Shown here: piece by piece, positions 20,041-32,812 of the stretch
Position numbering within the stretch: the stretch's first letter is position 1
Layout of the letters: every line of letters begins with the position of its first letter
Source of the DNA: Siderastrea siderea
Lineage: Eukaryota > Cnidaria > Anthozoa > Scleractinia > Rhizangiidae
DNA: 64,000 nt
Reading direction: 5' to 3'
Assembly: GCA_964030785.1 (NCBI GenBank)
Contig: OZ034971.1
Span: 15,941,400 to 16,005,399, forward strand
Translations under genes and position numbers: made by a program
The notes under the pieces: generated by a model
Told to the model about the DNA's origin: nothing
The model's input: the letters and a program-made list of their open reading frames with translations, nothing else
Database searches by the model: none

Positions 20041-21665
20041 GCTCACCAGAGGAAAGAAAAGGGTTATTTACTCTTAAACAAGCATGGTGACCTATCTTTT
20101 TTTCCACTTATTTTTGACCTACTGTTCATCCTCTTTTTGTTCAAAGAGTTAACAAAAAAAAAACGTTCCAAAAAAAATTATTACTAGAAATGCGTTACTC
20201 ATGGAGATGAAATTACGACCTCGTGAACACACATGTGAGGAAGGTTTTAAGTCAATTTCGTCTGATGCTTCGAGCAGCTGCCATAAAACGTCTATTAAAC
20301 TGTTCCTTGTTATTGATATTTATATCTAGTACATTGTTTCAAGATTTGCTTTATGCGCTTCCTGTTCCTATGGAAAGTAGCGTAAACTGATCAAATAAAC
20401 GTATTCATTAGGCGAAATTGCATGGAATTATGCGGTAACTTGAGACGATGATATCTCGTAAACGGACATGGGGACCTATTCTCTTTGTTTTATATTTCAA
20501 AACATTGTATGATAGATAACAACTTGTGAAAGTTTGACAAAAATCGTGTGTTAAATTTTATTTCGGGGGAATGACCTTAAGAACAGAAGCTTTTCGTGCT
20601 CTTCGTCACTTACTAGTTTCTTGATCACGATCTTTTGCTTGCTCAGTTGGCTGTCGCCGCAAATACCAATCCAAAGGAGCCATGGTCAATTGCATCCTCT
20701 TTGTCTTTCAAATGTCGACAAATGGTTCCAATCAAATAGCGGTAAACGTTCACTATGAAGAGATTTGTCGGAACTTACCCTCCCATTCAGACGAAATCAT
20801 ACAACCATATTGCTCGTGACTACAATGACTGCTGCAACATTATCACTCTCATCTGCACGTGGTGTGTTCTGGCTAGCTGTCAATTCTGTTGCGTCGCTGA
20901 CAGTGCATTTAATTACATTTTGTCTTGAATTACTGTATCATTTTATTCTGCATTACAAATAGACGCAAGTTTGGAAATACTAAGATAATAATGAATTTCT
21001 CCAAAACCCAGGTACACTGTAATATTATGTTATCTAAGAACCTACAGAGAGCGTGTATCAATCTCGCACATTTTTTCATGTTATTTACCGTTAAGTTCAG
21101 AAAGTGATGACACTTGTCACTTTCTGAATTAGCAGCCTTTAAGGGTTGTTACTTTTGGGGGTTCGTTATTTTCGGGGGTCAAAAACTGTTAAAATAACTT
21201 TTTAGACAACATAATGAAAATAATGCCAGTACATATGCAGTAAGAACACAATTCATCCCCGTGAGTTTTTCGCAGCAGGAATGTGTGAACTCTAGGTATC
21301 CGCGTACAGACAACTTGTTTACTCAGAGCTAAAATAAATAAATGACTGTAAAACATGTATTTAAATCATGCCATTGCCGTCCATTTTTTGGGTCCAACCC
21401 ATGTTACAATTTTCCACCTATTTGTCAATGATAAACATTGAATTAATTCTGAGGTCACTACTATTGGCGGAATCGTTACTTTCAGAGGGTCGTTACATTC
21501 AGGTCCTTTTGAGTTTTATTAGCTTGCATCAATTTTTAATGTTATTTTCGGGGGGTCGCTACATATTTATTTCTTTTTATCTTTATTTCTACTTTCTTCT
21601 GTTCCGCGTTTTAAGATTTGGGGTGATTTTCCACCATTCCACGTTTTAGGACTTGGGGTGGTTTG

Positions 21666-22219
21666 AGTTTGACCTTTAGTGATAAGCCCTCTGACTCCAG
21701 CAGCACTTTTTGTGCTCGCTCACAGGACCACTGTATATCAATGTAAGGTCATAAGTTGTTATTATACAATATTGATGGCATTGGAAGAAAATATATTCTC
21801 CGTATTGGACAGAGTTGCGATTTTCTTCCAACTAGCCATCAATATAATGGGGAATTGCCATCTCAAAATCGCAATTAGTTTATAGTATGTTTTTCACAGA
21901 CCCACTCACGCAGGAAACAAAAACTTGCAATATGATGTGCCTAGATAAGGAAAACTGGTTCAGATTTGCTGGAGAGAAAAAAAAGAACAGCAAAAAGAGA
22001 GAGAGAAAACGGGTCAGAGTTTTTAAATGCAAATTTTACATATACATACACAGGTATGGCAAGAGAGGAAGACCTTGTCTCACATCTTTTGGTGGTTTAT
22101 ACAACCACTCTGTTGCAAAACCGTTATTGACCACTGCACTCTCGATGGCCAAATAAAATATGGTTACCCTTCATTCAAGAGTGTCTCCAAAATTGAAAGT
22201 GGTCAGTGAATTCTTAAAT
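21666..22219. other. CEP70 intron, nothing recognised
   Basis: ORFs here are short and without family features. Confidence 0.35.
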
Positions 22220-22670
22220 ACCGGCCACTATATAGAATCAAATGCATTTCTGAAATGAAGCAAAATTAGAATGCCTCCCTTTTTTCCAGTCTTGGTATAT
22301 TCCATTACGTCATTGATTAATCTGATATTTTCCCAATGTATCTACCTTTTCAAAAACCTGTTTGATTGGTATGCGCTAATGTTGGAAGGACTGTCTCTAA
22401 TCTTCTAGGGGTTGCCTCGGATGCAATTTTCTAATCTACACAGAGGAGAGTAATCGGTCTCCAGTTAGAAAGCTCTAGCAAGGAACCATCTTCTTTTGGT
22501 AGAAAATAAATTATTGAAAAATCTTGCAACAAGATTGTGCCCCAAGAATGAAAATAGTTGTCTTTTAGAAGAGGAAACAAAATTTTCCATTCTGTGTATG
22601 CCCTGGTGAAAACTTTCACGTTATGCCACAAACAATAATAAGGCATTTTGGCTGACATTTAGTAACAAGC
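22220..22670 (-). pseudogene. Non-LTR retrotransposon RT fragment
   Basis: The minus strand reads FLPKEDGSLLELSNWRPITL LCVD (22431-22658), then after a stop SEATPRRLETVLPTLAHTNQ and TGF-stop-KGRYIG towards 22280. These match the start of non-LTR (L1/Tx1-like) reverse transcriptase: PKxxxDPxxLxNWRPITLLNxDYK…QTGFVKGRYIG. The YADD core is absent and several stops interrupt it. Confidence 0.65.
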
Positions 22671-23585
22671 GGGTGTGAAACACCATCTATTGCTTCAAAC
22701 TAAGGTTTTCCAGTAAAAATTTAAGATCCACAGGGTTATTAAATAAATGATTTGGAATAATCCTCATTGTGTGTTGGGGAAACCTCTTATTACAGATTTT
22801 GCGTTGTTGCTAAAGAATTCTTGTGGATGGTATGATCCTACTAAACATGATTAAGATTCATTGTCATTTAGAATCTCGGGTAGGGGGGATCCTGTGTGAT
22901 AAGGATAAGGATAAGGATAATTTATTTAATGTCAGGAACACAGGGAGTGGTTGCCCAATCTCCCAAGCCAGGGGTTCATGATACAAGTGTGTGATCTTAC
23001 AGGATCATACAGGATCCTAGAACATCCTGTAGGATCCTGTATGGGATTTCTACCAGGGTTCCCCTAATGGTAGCCTACATGTCCAAATACATTATAAACT
23101 TCTATAGCCAATGTGAACCACACAGGAAACTCACCAAAACTGATGCAAAGTTTGAATGGTGAGCAGCACAGGAGGCCCGAAGGCAGCAACCACAGCCACT
23201 CCAGTCCTCATTCCCTACCACCCAGAATGGGAAACACTTGTCATCTATGACAAAGTGCAAAAGGATTAGGAGTTGGGAACTGTTCCATAAGACAGAACAT
23301 GGATACCAGCCAGTCAAATATGTGAGTAAAATCATGACCAGTACAGAGAGGAGGTTCTCTCTGAGAGAATGCAAAGTCATCACAGCTGAATTCACCACCG
23401 CTAGGGCTCCAAATGTACCTGCTGGGCTCCCCAAAACTCAGCCTAACAACCAAACACAATCCTTTGCTGCCACTGGCCAAGACAAAGAAGAAGCAGCAAA
23501 GGAGGAAGAACTTGCAAAGCTTACAGTAGCCATACAAAAATGAAAATGGAAGAAGGCAGATCCAGATGGCAAGCAATACTTTGGC
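22671..23585. other. CEP70 intron; possible retroelement debris
   Basis: A GATAAG hexamer run lies at 22897-22920 and a short palindromic GGATCCTGTA-type cluster at 22995-23045. The plus strand at 23238-23400 reads …WELFHKTEHGYQPVKYVSKI and MTSTERRF, which resembles the RNase H entry of Ty3/Gypsy elements, but too weakly to annotate. Confidence 0.3.
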
Positions 23586-23589
23586 TTAA

Positions 23590-26043
23590 GGTTACTACGG
23601 ACCTTTGCGGGTGTCCTCCCGTGTACTACGTGAAAAAATTCGTATGCGCGCCATTTTAAAGGAAAACACAACAAACTATATATCGTCGGAAAGGTTAATA
23701 AATGTAGATTTCAGAAAAAAAAATGAATTGCTGGTTTTTTTTAATTCCACAGAAAAATTGCAAAAATGACCGCGAAAATGACCATGTGTCATTCACTCAG
23801 ATAAATGAATTAAGGAGGCTCTCAACAGTTTTTTTGACCTTGGAGTGTATCTTTTGAAATGAAAATTTCGCATAGAAGATAAACATCGATTTCCTTGATA
23901 CTACACCACCTTTTCAACATATGACCAAAGTTTATTTTTCATTAGGTTCCTAGCAACAGCTGTCATCATAGCAACGGTAATGGACAACCCCTCCTTATAA
24001 ATAATGTCGAATATCTCGAAAACTAGTCAGACACTTTATGACGAAACTTGAACTATTTGAACTACTCAACCTAGTACACAACTTGTATGTGAAATTAGAG
24101 TTCAATCTGTAAGAGCGTTTTCAAGTAAATCATGATTCATTTTTTACAGGCTGATTTTGGTCATTCCTGCAATTTTCTCCAATATTTCAAGAAAGATAAA
24201 ACTCAACACTTTCTCTTGTCAGTTGAAAGATTTTTTATGATAGCAAAACATTCTTAATGTACACTGAGCTTCCCAGGTGGCTGCGATTTTAAGATACTTC
24301 TAAAACTGCTAAGATGCAGCACAAATCAGTCAAAAAGTTTGTAATTTGCATAAATAGAAATACTTCTAAACTGCCCTTACAGATTTTTCTCATAAATTGA
24401 TTGCCGTTAGAATAATAATTCTTTTTGATGTTCCAGCAAGTTTTAGGCTGAATAATCATTTCGTTTATTAGATAAGAAGGCTGAATCTCGGTCAGTTGTT
24501 CTTAACTTTCAACGAGCAACAGTTTTATTTTGTTTTCCTGGTCTATTTCACGGTTATTCACGTGCACTGAATAATCATACATGCTGAACTTGTGTCCTCT
24601 CGTGCATTTATAATTCCTTCTCATAATAATATAAAAATTTTCGTCTTCTGAAATTTTTCCTGGAGACTCTTTTTCATTAGTCTTTAAATACTGAATGACG
24701 TTTTAGCATTTTTAATTAAAGATTGCATACATGTTAACGCCCACGATGGCATCACACTGGGGCTGAAAAACAACGAAAAACAAAGAAAAACAAGCTCAGA
24801 AGACGCATATTTTTTTTATTATGAGAAGGAATTATAAATGTACGAGAGGACACTTGCGCAGCGTGTATAAATATTTACTGCACGTGAATAACCGTGAAAT
24901 AGACCAGGAAAAACAAAATAAAACTGTTACTCGTTGAAAGTTAGCAACGACTGAAACTTGACCGAGATTCATCCTTCTCATCTAATAACAGAAATGATTA
25001 TTCAACCTAAAATTCACTGGAACATCAAAAAGAATTATTATTCTAACGGCAATCAATTTAAACGAAATATCTGTAAGGACAGTTTAGAAATATTTATATT
25101 TATGCAATTTATGAACTTTTTGACTGATTTGTGCTGCATTTTAGCAGTTTTTAGATATAAATATCTTCAAATCACAGCCACCTAGGAAGCTCAATGTACA
25201 TTAAGAATGTTTTGCTATCATAAAAGATCTTTCAACTGAAAAAAGAAAATGTTAAGTTTTATCTTTAATGAAATATTGGAGAAAATTGCAGGAATGACCA
25301 AAATCAGCCTGTAAAAAATGAATCATGATTTACTTGAAAACGCTCTTACAGATTTTTCTCTAATTTCGCATACAAGTTGGGTAGGTTGAGTAGTTAAAAC
25401 AGTCAAGTTTCGCCATAAGGTGTCTGACTAGTTTTCGAGATATTCAACATTATTTAAAATGAAGGGTTGTCCAGTACTGTTGCGCTATGGTGACAGCTGA
25501 AGTTAGGAAACCAATGATGTTGATCTTGAAATTTTGATTTCAAAAGATACACTCCAAGGTCAAAAAAAAAACTGTTGTGAGCCTTCTTAATAGGGTATAA
25601 AAATTCGGCAGATTTCTGTGAATTTTGGCCTGAACGTTCCTTCGATGTTGTGAAACCATAGCGCGTCGGTGATCTTCAAGGCAATCGCATCGCGTATTCT
25701 TTGCTGCTCGAACTTGACAGATTAAATAAAAAATGACAAGTAAGAATATCGAAACATGCTCACAACCGTTTGTTGACTGATCCTTTGTGATTAACACTGT
25801 GCAGTTATTCTGCCAATGCGCTTGGATTTGATACCCTATTAATTCAATTGAATGACACGTGGTCATTTTCGCGGTTGTTTGCGATCTTCTTTTGCGGAAT
25901 TGAAGAAACCGGCAACTCATATTTTTTTCCGAAATTTAGAGTTATTAACCCTTCCAACGATATATAGTTTGTCTTGTTTTCCTTTAAAATGGCGTGTGTA
26001 CGAATTTTTTCCTAGTGGACACCAGCGAAGGTCCAGAGTAACC
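23590..26043. mobile_element. 2.45-kb TTAA-flanked foldback element
   Basis: Two inverted arms of about 1.05 kb (23590-24635) and 1.23 kb (24812-26043) surround a loop of about 175 bases. The ends begin GGTTACT and are flanked by TTAA on both sides (23586-23589, 26044-26047). The arms are diverged but match along their whole length. The right arm is longer because a 248-base element is inserted in it. No transposase ORF. A TTAA target fits piggyBac- or Kolobok-type elements; I cannot choose between them. Confidence 0.8.
25591..25838. mobile_element. Nested TTAA-flanked MITE
   Basis: The inverted ends TAGGGTAT/ATACCCTA are flanked by TTAA at 25587-25590 and 25839-25842. The opposite arm of the host foldback keeps the empty site (GAATTAAGGAGGCTC near 23807-23821), which shows both the insertion and its TTAA duplication directly. 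Confidence 0.8.
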
Positions 26044-26429
26044 TTAATAGCACAGCTTTACACGTACAGCAGGATTGCTCTTGAGAACCAAGAGAATCGT
26101 TCCTCCCAAATCACTGATAAGGTTATCCAGATAGCCCACAAACAATGACACTTAAGTGTCAGCAAAAATAAAAAAATGTTATGCCAAAAGCACTTGTCTG
26201 CAACCAGGCACTCTTGCTTTCGGAAAACTGTGTGATATTGTCTTGAACGAGAGATAGCAACCTCTACCAGCCAAAGAAAAAATATTGATATCGACTTCTG
26301 CACCCTGTTCATATACAGATAATGCCCACTACTCATGTCAGATCGGTATTAATGATACCCTTAAGTCAAGTTTCTCAGGTCCTCATTACTGAACCAAGTG
26401 CAAGCTACCAAAGAGCAAAAGCAAGTGTC

Positions 26430-29400
26430 CAAGTGTTCCACCAGCAGCTACATTGTAGCACCAACAGTACCACCAGCAGCTACAATACCAATAATACCAC
26501 CAGCAGTTACATTACCAACAATACCACCAACAGCTACATTACCAACTGTGCCACCAACAGCTACATTACATACTGTACAACCAGCAGCTACATTACCAAC
26601 TGTACCACCAACAGCTACATTACCAACTGTACCACCAACAGCTACATAACCAACTGTACCACCAACAGCTACATTACCAACAGTACCACCAAAAACTACA
26701 TTACAAACAGTACCACCAACACCTACGTTACCAACTGTACCACCAACAGTTACATTACCAACGGCACCACCAGCAGCTACATTACCAACTGCACCATCAG
26801 CAGCTAAATTACCAACTTTACCACCAACAGTTACATTACCAACAGTACCACCAGCAGCTACATTACCAACTGTACCACCAACAGCTACATTACCAACAGT
26901 ACCACCAACAGTTACATTACGAACAGTACCACCAAATGCTACATTACGAACAGTACCACCAACAGCTACATTACCAACTGTACAACCAACAGTTGCATTA
27001 CCAACAGCACCACCAGCATATACATTGCCAACTGTACCATCAGCAGCTACATTACCAACAGTACCACCACCAGCTACATTACCAAGAATACCACCAGAAG
27101 CTACATTACCAACTTTACTACCAACAGCTACATTACCAACTGTACCACCAACACTTACATTACCAACAGTACCACCAACAGATACATTACCAACAGTACC
27201 ACCAGCAGTTACATTACCAACTGTACCACCAACAGCTACATTACCAACAGTACCACCAGCAGCTACATTACCAACTGTACCATCAGCAGCTACATTACCA
27301 ACAGTACCACCAGCAGCTACATTACCAACTGTATCACCAACAGTTACATTACCAACTGTACCATCAGCAGCTACATTACCAACTTGACCACCAACAGTTA
27401 CATTACCAACAGTACCACCAGCAGCTACATTACCAACTGTACCATCAGCAGCTACATTACCAACTTTACCACCAGCAGCTACATTACCAACAGTACCACC
27501 AACAGCTATATTACCAACAGTACCACCAACAGCTAAATTATCAACTGTACCATCAACAGTTACATTACCAACGGCACCACCAGCAGCTACATTACCAACC
27601 TTACCACCAACAGTTACATTACAAACAATACCACCAGCAGCTACATTACCGACAGTACCACCAACAGCTACATTACCAACTTTACCACCAAAAGTTACAT
27701 TACCAACAGTACCACCAACAGCTACATTACCAAGTGTACCATCAGCAGCTACATTACCAACAGTACCACTAACAGTTACATTACCAACAGTACCACCAAC
27801 AGCTACATTACCAACAGTACCATCAACAGTTACATTACGAACAGTACCACCAAATGCTACATTACCAACAGTACCACCAGCAGCTACAATACCAAGAGTA
27901 CCAGCAGCAGATACAATACAACTGTACCACTAGCAGTTACATTATCAAGAGTATCACCAACAGCTACATTAGCAACTGTACCACTAGCAGCTACATTACC
28001 AACTGTACCACCAGGAGCTAAATTACCAACAGTACCTCCAGCAGTTACATTACATTACCAAGAGTACCACCAGCAGCTAAATTACTAACAATGCCATCAG
28101 CAGCTACATTACCAACAATACCACCAGCAGCTACACTACCAACTGTACCACCAGCAGCTACATTACGAACAGTACCACCACCAGTTACATTACCAACAGT
28201 ACCACGAAGAGCTACATTACCCACTGTAACAGCAGCTACATTACCAACAGTACCACCAACAGCTACATTAGCAACAGTACCACCAACAGCTACATTACCA
28301 ACAGTACCACCAGCAGCTACATTAGCAACAGTACCACCAACAGCTACATTACCAACAGTACGAGCAGCAGCTACATTACCAACAGTACCACCAGCAGCTA
28401 CATTTTTACTAACAATACCACCAACAGCTATATTACCAACTGTACCACCAACAGTTCAGGGTTTTCAATAAGGGCCGGCAGCCGGCGAAACTCGCCGGCT
28501 ATTCTACATTAACTCGCCGCCTATTTGATTGAGAAATTACCTCATAATTTTCGACTAACATGAGAAACATTCGCCACAAAAAGCGGGCCCTGGATCGGCC
28601 AAGATTTTTTCATGGAAAACAGAAGAATCTTGCTTGAATTCTGAGTAATTTCAGCGAGTAATTTCCTGTTCTGTTCAAATATCCTAATTCTTGCTCTAGA
28701 ATGCAGGAAATGCATTCTAAGAGGCCCAAATTTTCGAAATTTTCCAGGGGAGAATACCGGAATCCGGACCCCCCTAGAATCTTGCGCCTTCAGCGCGAGT
28801 ATTTCATTCTCCGCCTACTCCTAAAGTTTTGCCACCTACTCAGATTCTTATTGAAAACCCTGCAGTTACATTACCAACTATACCACCAGCAGCTACATTA
28901 GCAACAGTACCACCAGCAGCTACATTACCAACAGTAGCACCAGCAGCTACATTACCAACAGAACCATCAGCAGCTACATTACCAACAGTACCACCAGCAG
29001 CTACATTACCAACAGTACCACCAACAGCTATATTACCAACAATACCACCAATAGCTTCATTACCTACTGTACCATCAACATCTACATTACCAACAGTACC
29101 ACCAGCAGTTACATTATTAACAGTACCACCAGCAGCTACATTACCAACAATACCACCAGCAGTTACATTACCAACAGTACCACCAGCAGCTACAATACCA
29201 AGAGTACCACCAGCAGCTACAATACAACTGTACCACTAGCAGTTACATTATCAAGAGTATCACCAACAGCTACATTTATTTAGCAACTGTACCACTAGCA
29301 GCTACATTACCAACTGTACCACCAGGAGCTACATTACCAACAGTACCTCCAGCAGTTACATTACATTACCAAGAGTACCACCAGCAGCTAAATTACTAAC

Positions 29401-31085
29401 AATGCCATCAGCAGCTACATTACCAACAATACCACCAGCAGCTACACTACCAACTGTACCAGCAGCAGCTACATTACGAACAGTACCACCACCAGTTACA
29501 TTACCAACAGTACCACCAAGAGCTACATTACCCACTGTACCAGCAGCTACATTACCAACAGTACCACCAACAGCTACATTAGCAACAGTACCACCAACAG
29601 CTACATTACCAACAGTACCAGCAGCAGCTACATTAGCAACAGTACCACCAACAGCTACATTACCAACAGTACCACCAGCAGCTACATTACTAGCAATACC
29701 ACCAACAGCTATATAACCAACTGTACCACCAACATCTACATTACCAACAGTACCACCAACAGCTACATTACCAACAGTACCACCAGCAGCTACATTACCA
29801 ACAGTACCACCAACAGCTACATTACCAACAGTACCACCAGCAGCTACATTACCAACAATACCAGCAGTAGCTACATTACTAGCAATACCGCCAACAGCTA
29901 CATTACCAACTGTACCACCAGCAGCTACATTACCAACAGTACCACCAACAGCTACATTGAGAACAGTACCACCAGCAGCTACTTTAACAACAGTACCACC
30001 AACAGTTACATTACGAACTGTACCACCAAGAGTTACATTACCAACAGTACCACCAACAGCTATATTACGAACTGTGCCACAAACAGTTACATTACCAACA
30101 GTACCACCAACAGCTACACTGAGAACAGTACCACCAGCAGCTACTTTAACAACAGTACCACTAACAGCTACATTACGAACTGTACCACCAACAGTTAGAT
30201 TACCAACAGTACCACCAACAGTTACATTACCAACAGTACCACCAGCAGCTACATTACCCACTGTACCAGCAGCTACATTACCAACAGTACCACCAGCAGC
30301 TACTTTAACAACAGTACCACCAACAGTTACATTACCAACAGTACCACCAGCAGCTACATTACCCACTGTACCAGCAGCTACATTACCAACAGTACCACCA
30401 GCAGCTACTTTAACAACAGTACCACCAACAGTTACATTACCAACAGTACCACCAACAGTTACATTACCAACAGTACCACCAACAGTTACATTACCAACCG
30501 TACCAGCAGCAGCTACATTACCAACTGTACCACCAACAGTTACATGACCAACAGTACCACTAACAGCTACATTACCAACTGTACCACCAGCAGCTACATT
30601 ACCAACAGCACGAGCAGCAGCTACATTACCAACAGTACCACCAGCAGCGACATTACCAACTGTACCACCAGCAGCTACATTACCAACATTACCACCAACA
30701 GCTACATTACCAACTGCACTATCAGCAGCTACATTACCAACAGTACCACCAACACCTACATTACCAACAATGTCACCAGCAGCTACATTACCAACTGTAC
30801 CAGCAACAGCTACATTACCAACTGTACCACCAGCAAGTACATTACCAACAGTACCACCAACAGTTACATTACCAACAGTACCACCAACAGCTACATTACC
30901 AAGTGTACCACCAGCAGCTACAATACCAACAGGACCACCAGCAGCTACATTACCAACTGTACCACCAGCAGCTACATTACCAACACTACCAGCAACAGCT
31001 ACATTACCAACTGCACTATTAACAGCTACATTACCAACAGTACCACCAGCAGCTACAATACCAAGAGTACCACCAACAACTACAT
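26430..31085. repeat. 27-bp minisatellite, about 4.2 kb of repeats
   Basis: A very long tandem array with a 27-base unit (CCAACAGCTACATTACCAAC followed by AGTACCA, with common AGC/ACA and CTG/CAG variants). It is open in several frames over hundreds of codons, giving 9-residue repeats such as PTATLPTVP on plus and GGTVGNVAV on minus. A block of about 550 bases at 27890-28450 is repeated at about 29200-29740 (offset near 1311), so there is higher-order structure. A 406-base element interrupts it. It lies in the 12.9-kb CEP70 intron and is judged non-coding. Confidence 0.95.
28457..28862. mobile_element. 406-bp MITE inside the minisatellite
   Basis: The ends are a perfect 16-base inverted repeat, CAGGGTTTTCAATAAG. 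CAGTT is duplicated on both sides (28452-28456, 28863-28867), and removing one copy plus the element restores a perfect 27-bp repeat unit. The CAGGG start suggests a hAT-like element, but the 5-base duplication is shorter than the usual 8. The interior is GC-rich at the left (GCCGGC boxes). Confidence 0.8.
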
Positions 31086-32364
31086 TTTTCCAATATTCAC
31101 TTCTTCAACGGTGTAGTTGTGACTGCCCTTTAAAAGATTAAGAATGAAGAAATGCAAGGGTTTGGGTAACATGAAACATTGACATGGAAGTGCTTGTGAA
31201 ATAAAAAAGAACACTTGAATATCTGTCAGGGACATTACATGAGCATTACATGCAAATTTAGACAATTTCATATGATTAGTGCTAACTAGCAGGTTCCACC
31301 TAACTTAAGACAGAAGATATGCAAATCTTGGCTGTATTCCGAAATTTCTGTTGTATAAATTAGTGCCATTTTGACATTCTGATTTGTGTGAAAAATTCAT
31401 ATTCCACAAGTAGTGGAAATTTGTTGTATGTGTTTACTTGCAACGAAGCACATACTAGCAATTGTGTAGTTCAACCAAATACCAGGCAACAGGTAAAGCA
31501 AAACCACCACATAGACTACAATCAGTTTTTCTTTTGGTTTCCCTGACGTTTAGGTCAATAATTTTTAAAACTTTCTCTGGATAAAGCATTATTGCATTGT
31601 ACATCATACGGTCAAAACCTGATATTTAGGTGGCACCTTTCATGTCAAGTAAAATGTGTTGCTTTGCATGTTCTGCAGAAATATATTTTGTTTCATTTGA
31701 GCGTTTTCTCCCAGAATTATATTGTTACAATGTACCTTTTGCTGCAACGACAATTTTTTAGTAGTGTATTTATATTGAGCATGAAGAAAAAAACTGTTAA
31801 AAACAACACAGCATGTTTTGATAGGACTGTTACAGCTGAATTTATTCCAGAGAGGATTTACAGTCATGGCGTGGCTTGTAATTTGCCAAAACAATTGGTA
31901 TTTAGCTCATTCACAAAACTAAGGTACTTTTGGTTACTAAAAAACTGGCCATTTCTGATCTACGGTTGGAGTTATTCGGTGGGCTATTTCTGATCTTCAG
32001 TCAAAGTTTTCTTGTCAATATACATTTATGTTGCTTTCTTGCTTTCTGTTTTGACATCTGTTGTTTCTCGTGGGTCGACCTCTGTGACCCAAAAATAACT
32101 TTGTGCTTCTCTTTTCATTTTCTAGCATTTTCAAGCAAAATGCTTCTTTTCTTCCCATATTGGGAATTCACATCTGAACCCCCCAACTTGCTGTGGGATA
32201 TTCCACTCCTAAACACACTCCCCATGCCTTTGGAATTCCAAGTTGCACCCGTGGTAAGGGTGTGATATTTACCGGAATCACCCAATCAGCATTCAGTAAT
32301 TTTGACCTCTTGGTACAAGTAACATAAGTATCAAAATTGAATGTGTATTGGTGAGAGAACTTAC
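31086..32364. other. CEP70 intron, nothing recognised
   Basis: AT-rich sequence with chance ORFs on both strands at 31592-31993. Confidence 0.4.
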
Positions 32365-32488
32365 TGTATTCTGTGAGAAGAAGTGATCAGTTCCTGGACC
32401 ATGGACTGCCTTCTATCACAGTCAGTCATCAGTTTGTCCAATGTGTGTCGCAAATTCTCGGAGGTGAACTCATCTAACACAACAGCTC
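32365..32488 (-). CDS. CEP70: CEP70 N-terminal exon
   Basis: This 124-base exon has acceptor TTTGTGTATAG and donor ACA|GTAAGT. It joins in phase to exon 32707-32812 (split Gly codon). It encodes AVVLDEFTSENLRHTLDKLM, then TDCDRRQSMVQELITSSHRI and a split Gln. This matches the CEP70 stretch [20 protein letters not shown] followed by CQQNMIQELIETNQQL (from memory), with the conserved (N/S)MxQELI core. Confidence 0.85.
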
Positions 32489-32706
32489 CTATACACAAAA
32501 AATAAAAGGTACTAACATTAACTAAAATCACCACCACCACCACCATCACCATCATCATTAAGCTGCTGTGTAGGCAGCTGATAGATTCCTTCTGCCTTCC
32601 TGTCACTATAAGTATGTGAAATTATGAGCAAAATTTTGCACTAAGAGCCATTAGACAACAACCGGTCACAATATGTTTACCTTCTAAAACTCTGAAAAAT
32701 ACCAAC

Positions 32707-32812
32707 CTCCAGGAACCTGTTGCAGACGGCTGCATGGCAACACCATAACAGGTTGATAACCATGATGTCTGAGTTTGTGGTTGACCTCTCCCCACTCAGC
32801 TATTACTCCTGC
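32707..32812 (-). CDS. CEP70: First recognised CEP70 exon
   Basis: This 106-base exon has acceptor TTCTTCTGCAG and donor GAG|GTTGGT. It encodes AGVIAEWGEVNHKLRHHGYQ, then PVMVLPCSRLQQVPG. The AEWxxVNxxLxxHG core matches [20 protein letters not shown] near the CEP70 N-terminus (from memory). Roughly 20-30 residues must be encoded further upstream (higher coordinates). I could not find that exon or the promoter. Confidence 0.8.

Larger units (their letters stand above)
19590..21665. repeat. Pair of inverted short repeats, possible element
   Basis: 19600-19735 contains two or three copies of a CCCAAATCCTAAAA-type unit with CGGAA/CAGAA boxes. 21598-21662 contains the inverse (TTTTAAGATTTGGGGTGATT, TTCCACGTTTTAGGACTTGG). 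The pair could be the ends of an about 2-kb non-autonomous element. Between them lie a microsatellite and GTTACTTTCGGGGGTC-like motifs at 21140-21180 and 21470-21560. No coding capacity recognised. Confidence 0.35.

Noticed and set aside
23238..23543. Ty3/Gypsy RNase H fragment (PVKYVSKIMTSTERRF)
   Set aside because: The match is a single short motif with no neighbouring pol motifs; not enough to annotate.
26430..31085. CRISPR-like regular repeats
   Set aside because: Units are contiguous with no spacers, and the locus is eukaryotic intron DNA.
26322..31141. Many ORFs rich in Pro/Thr/Val or Tyr/His/Gln, including a 336-codon minus ORF
   Set aside because: Products of the second 27-bp minisatellite in different frames; no start, domain or splice context supports a protein.
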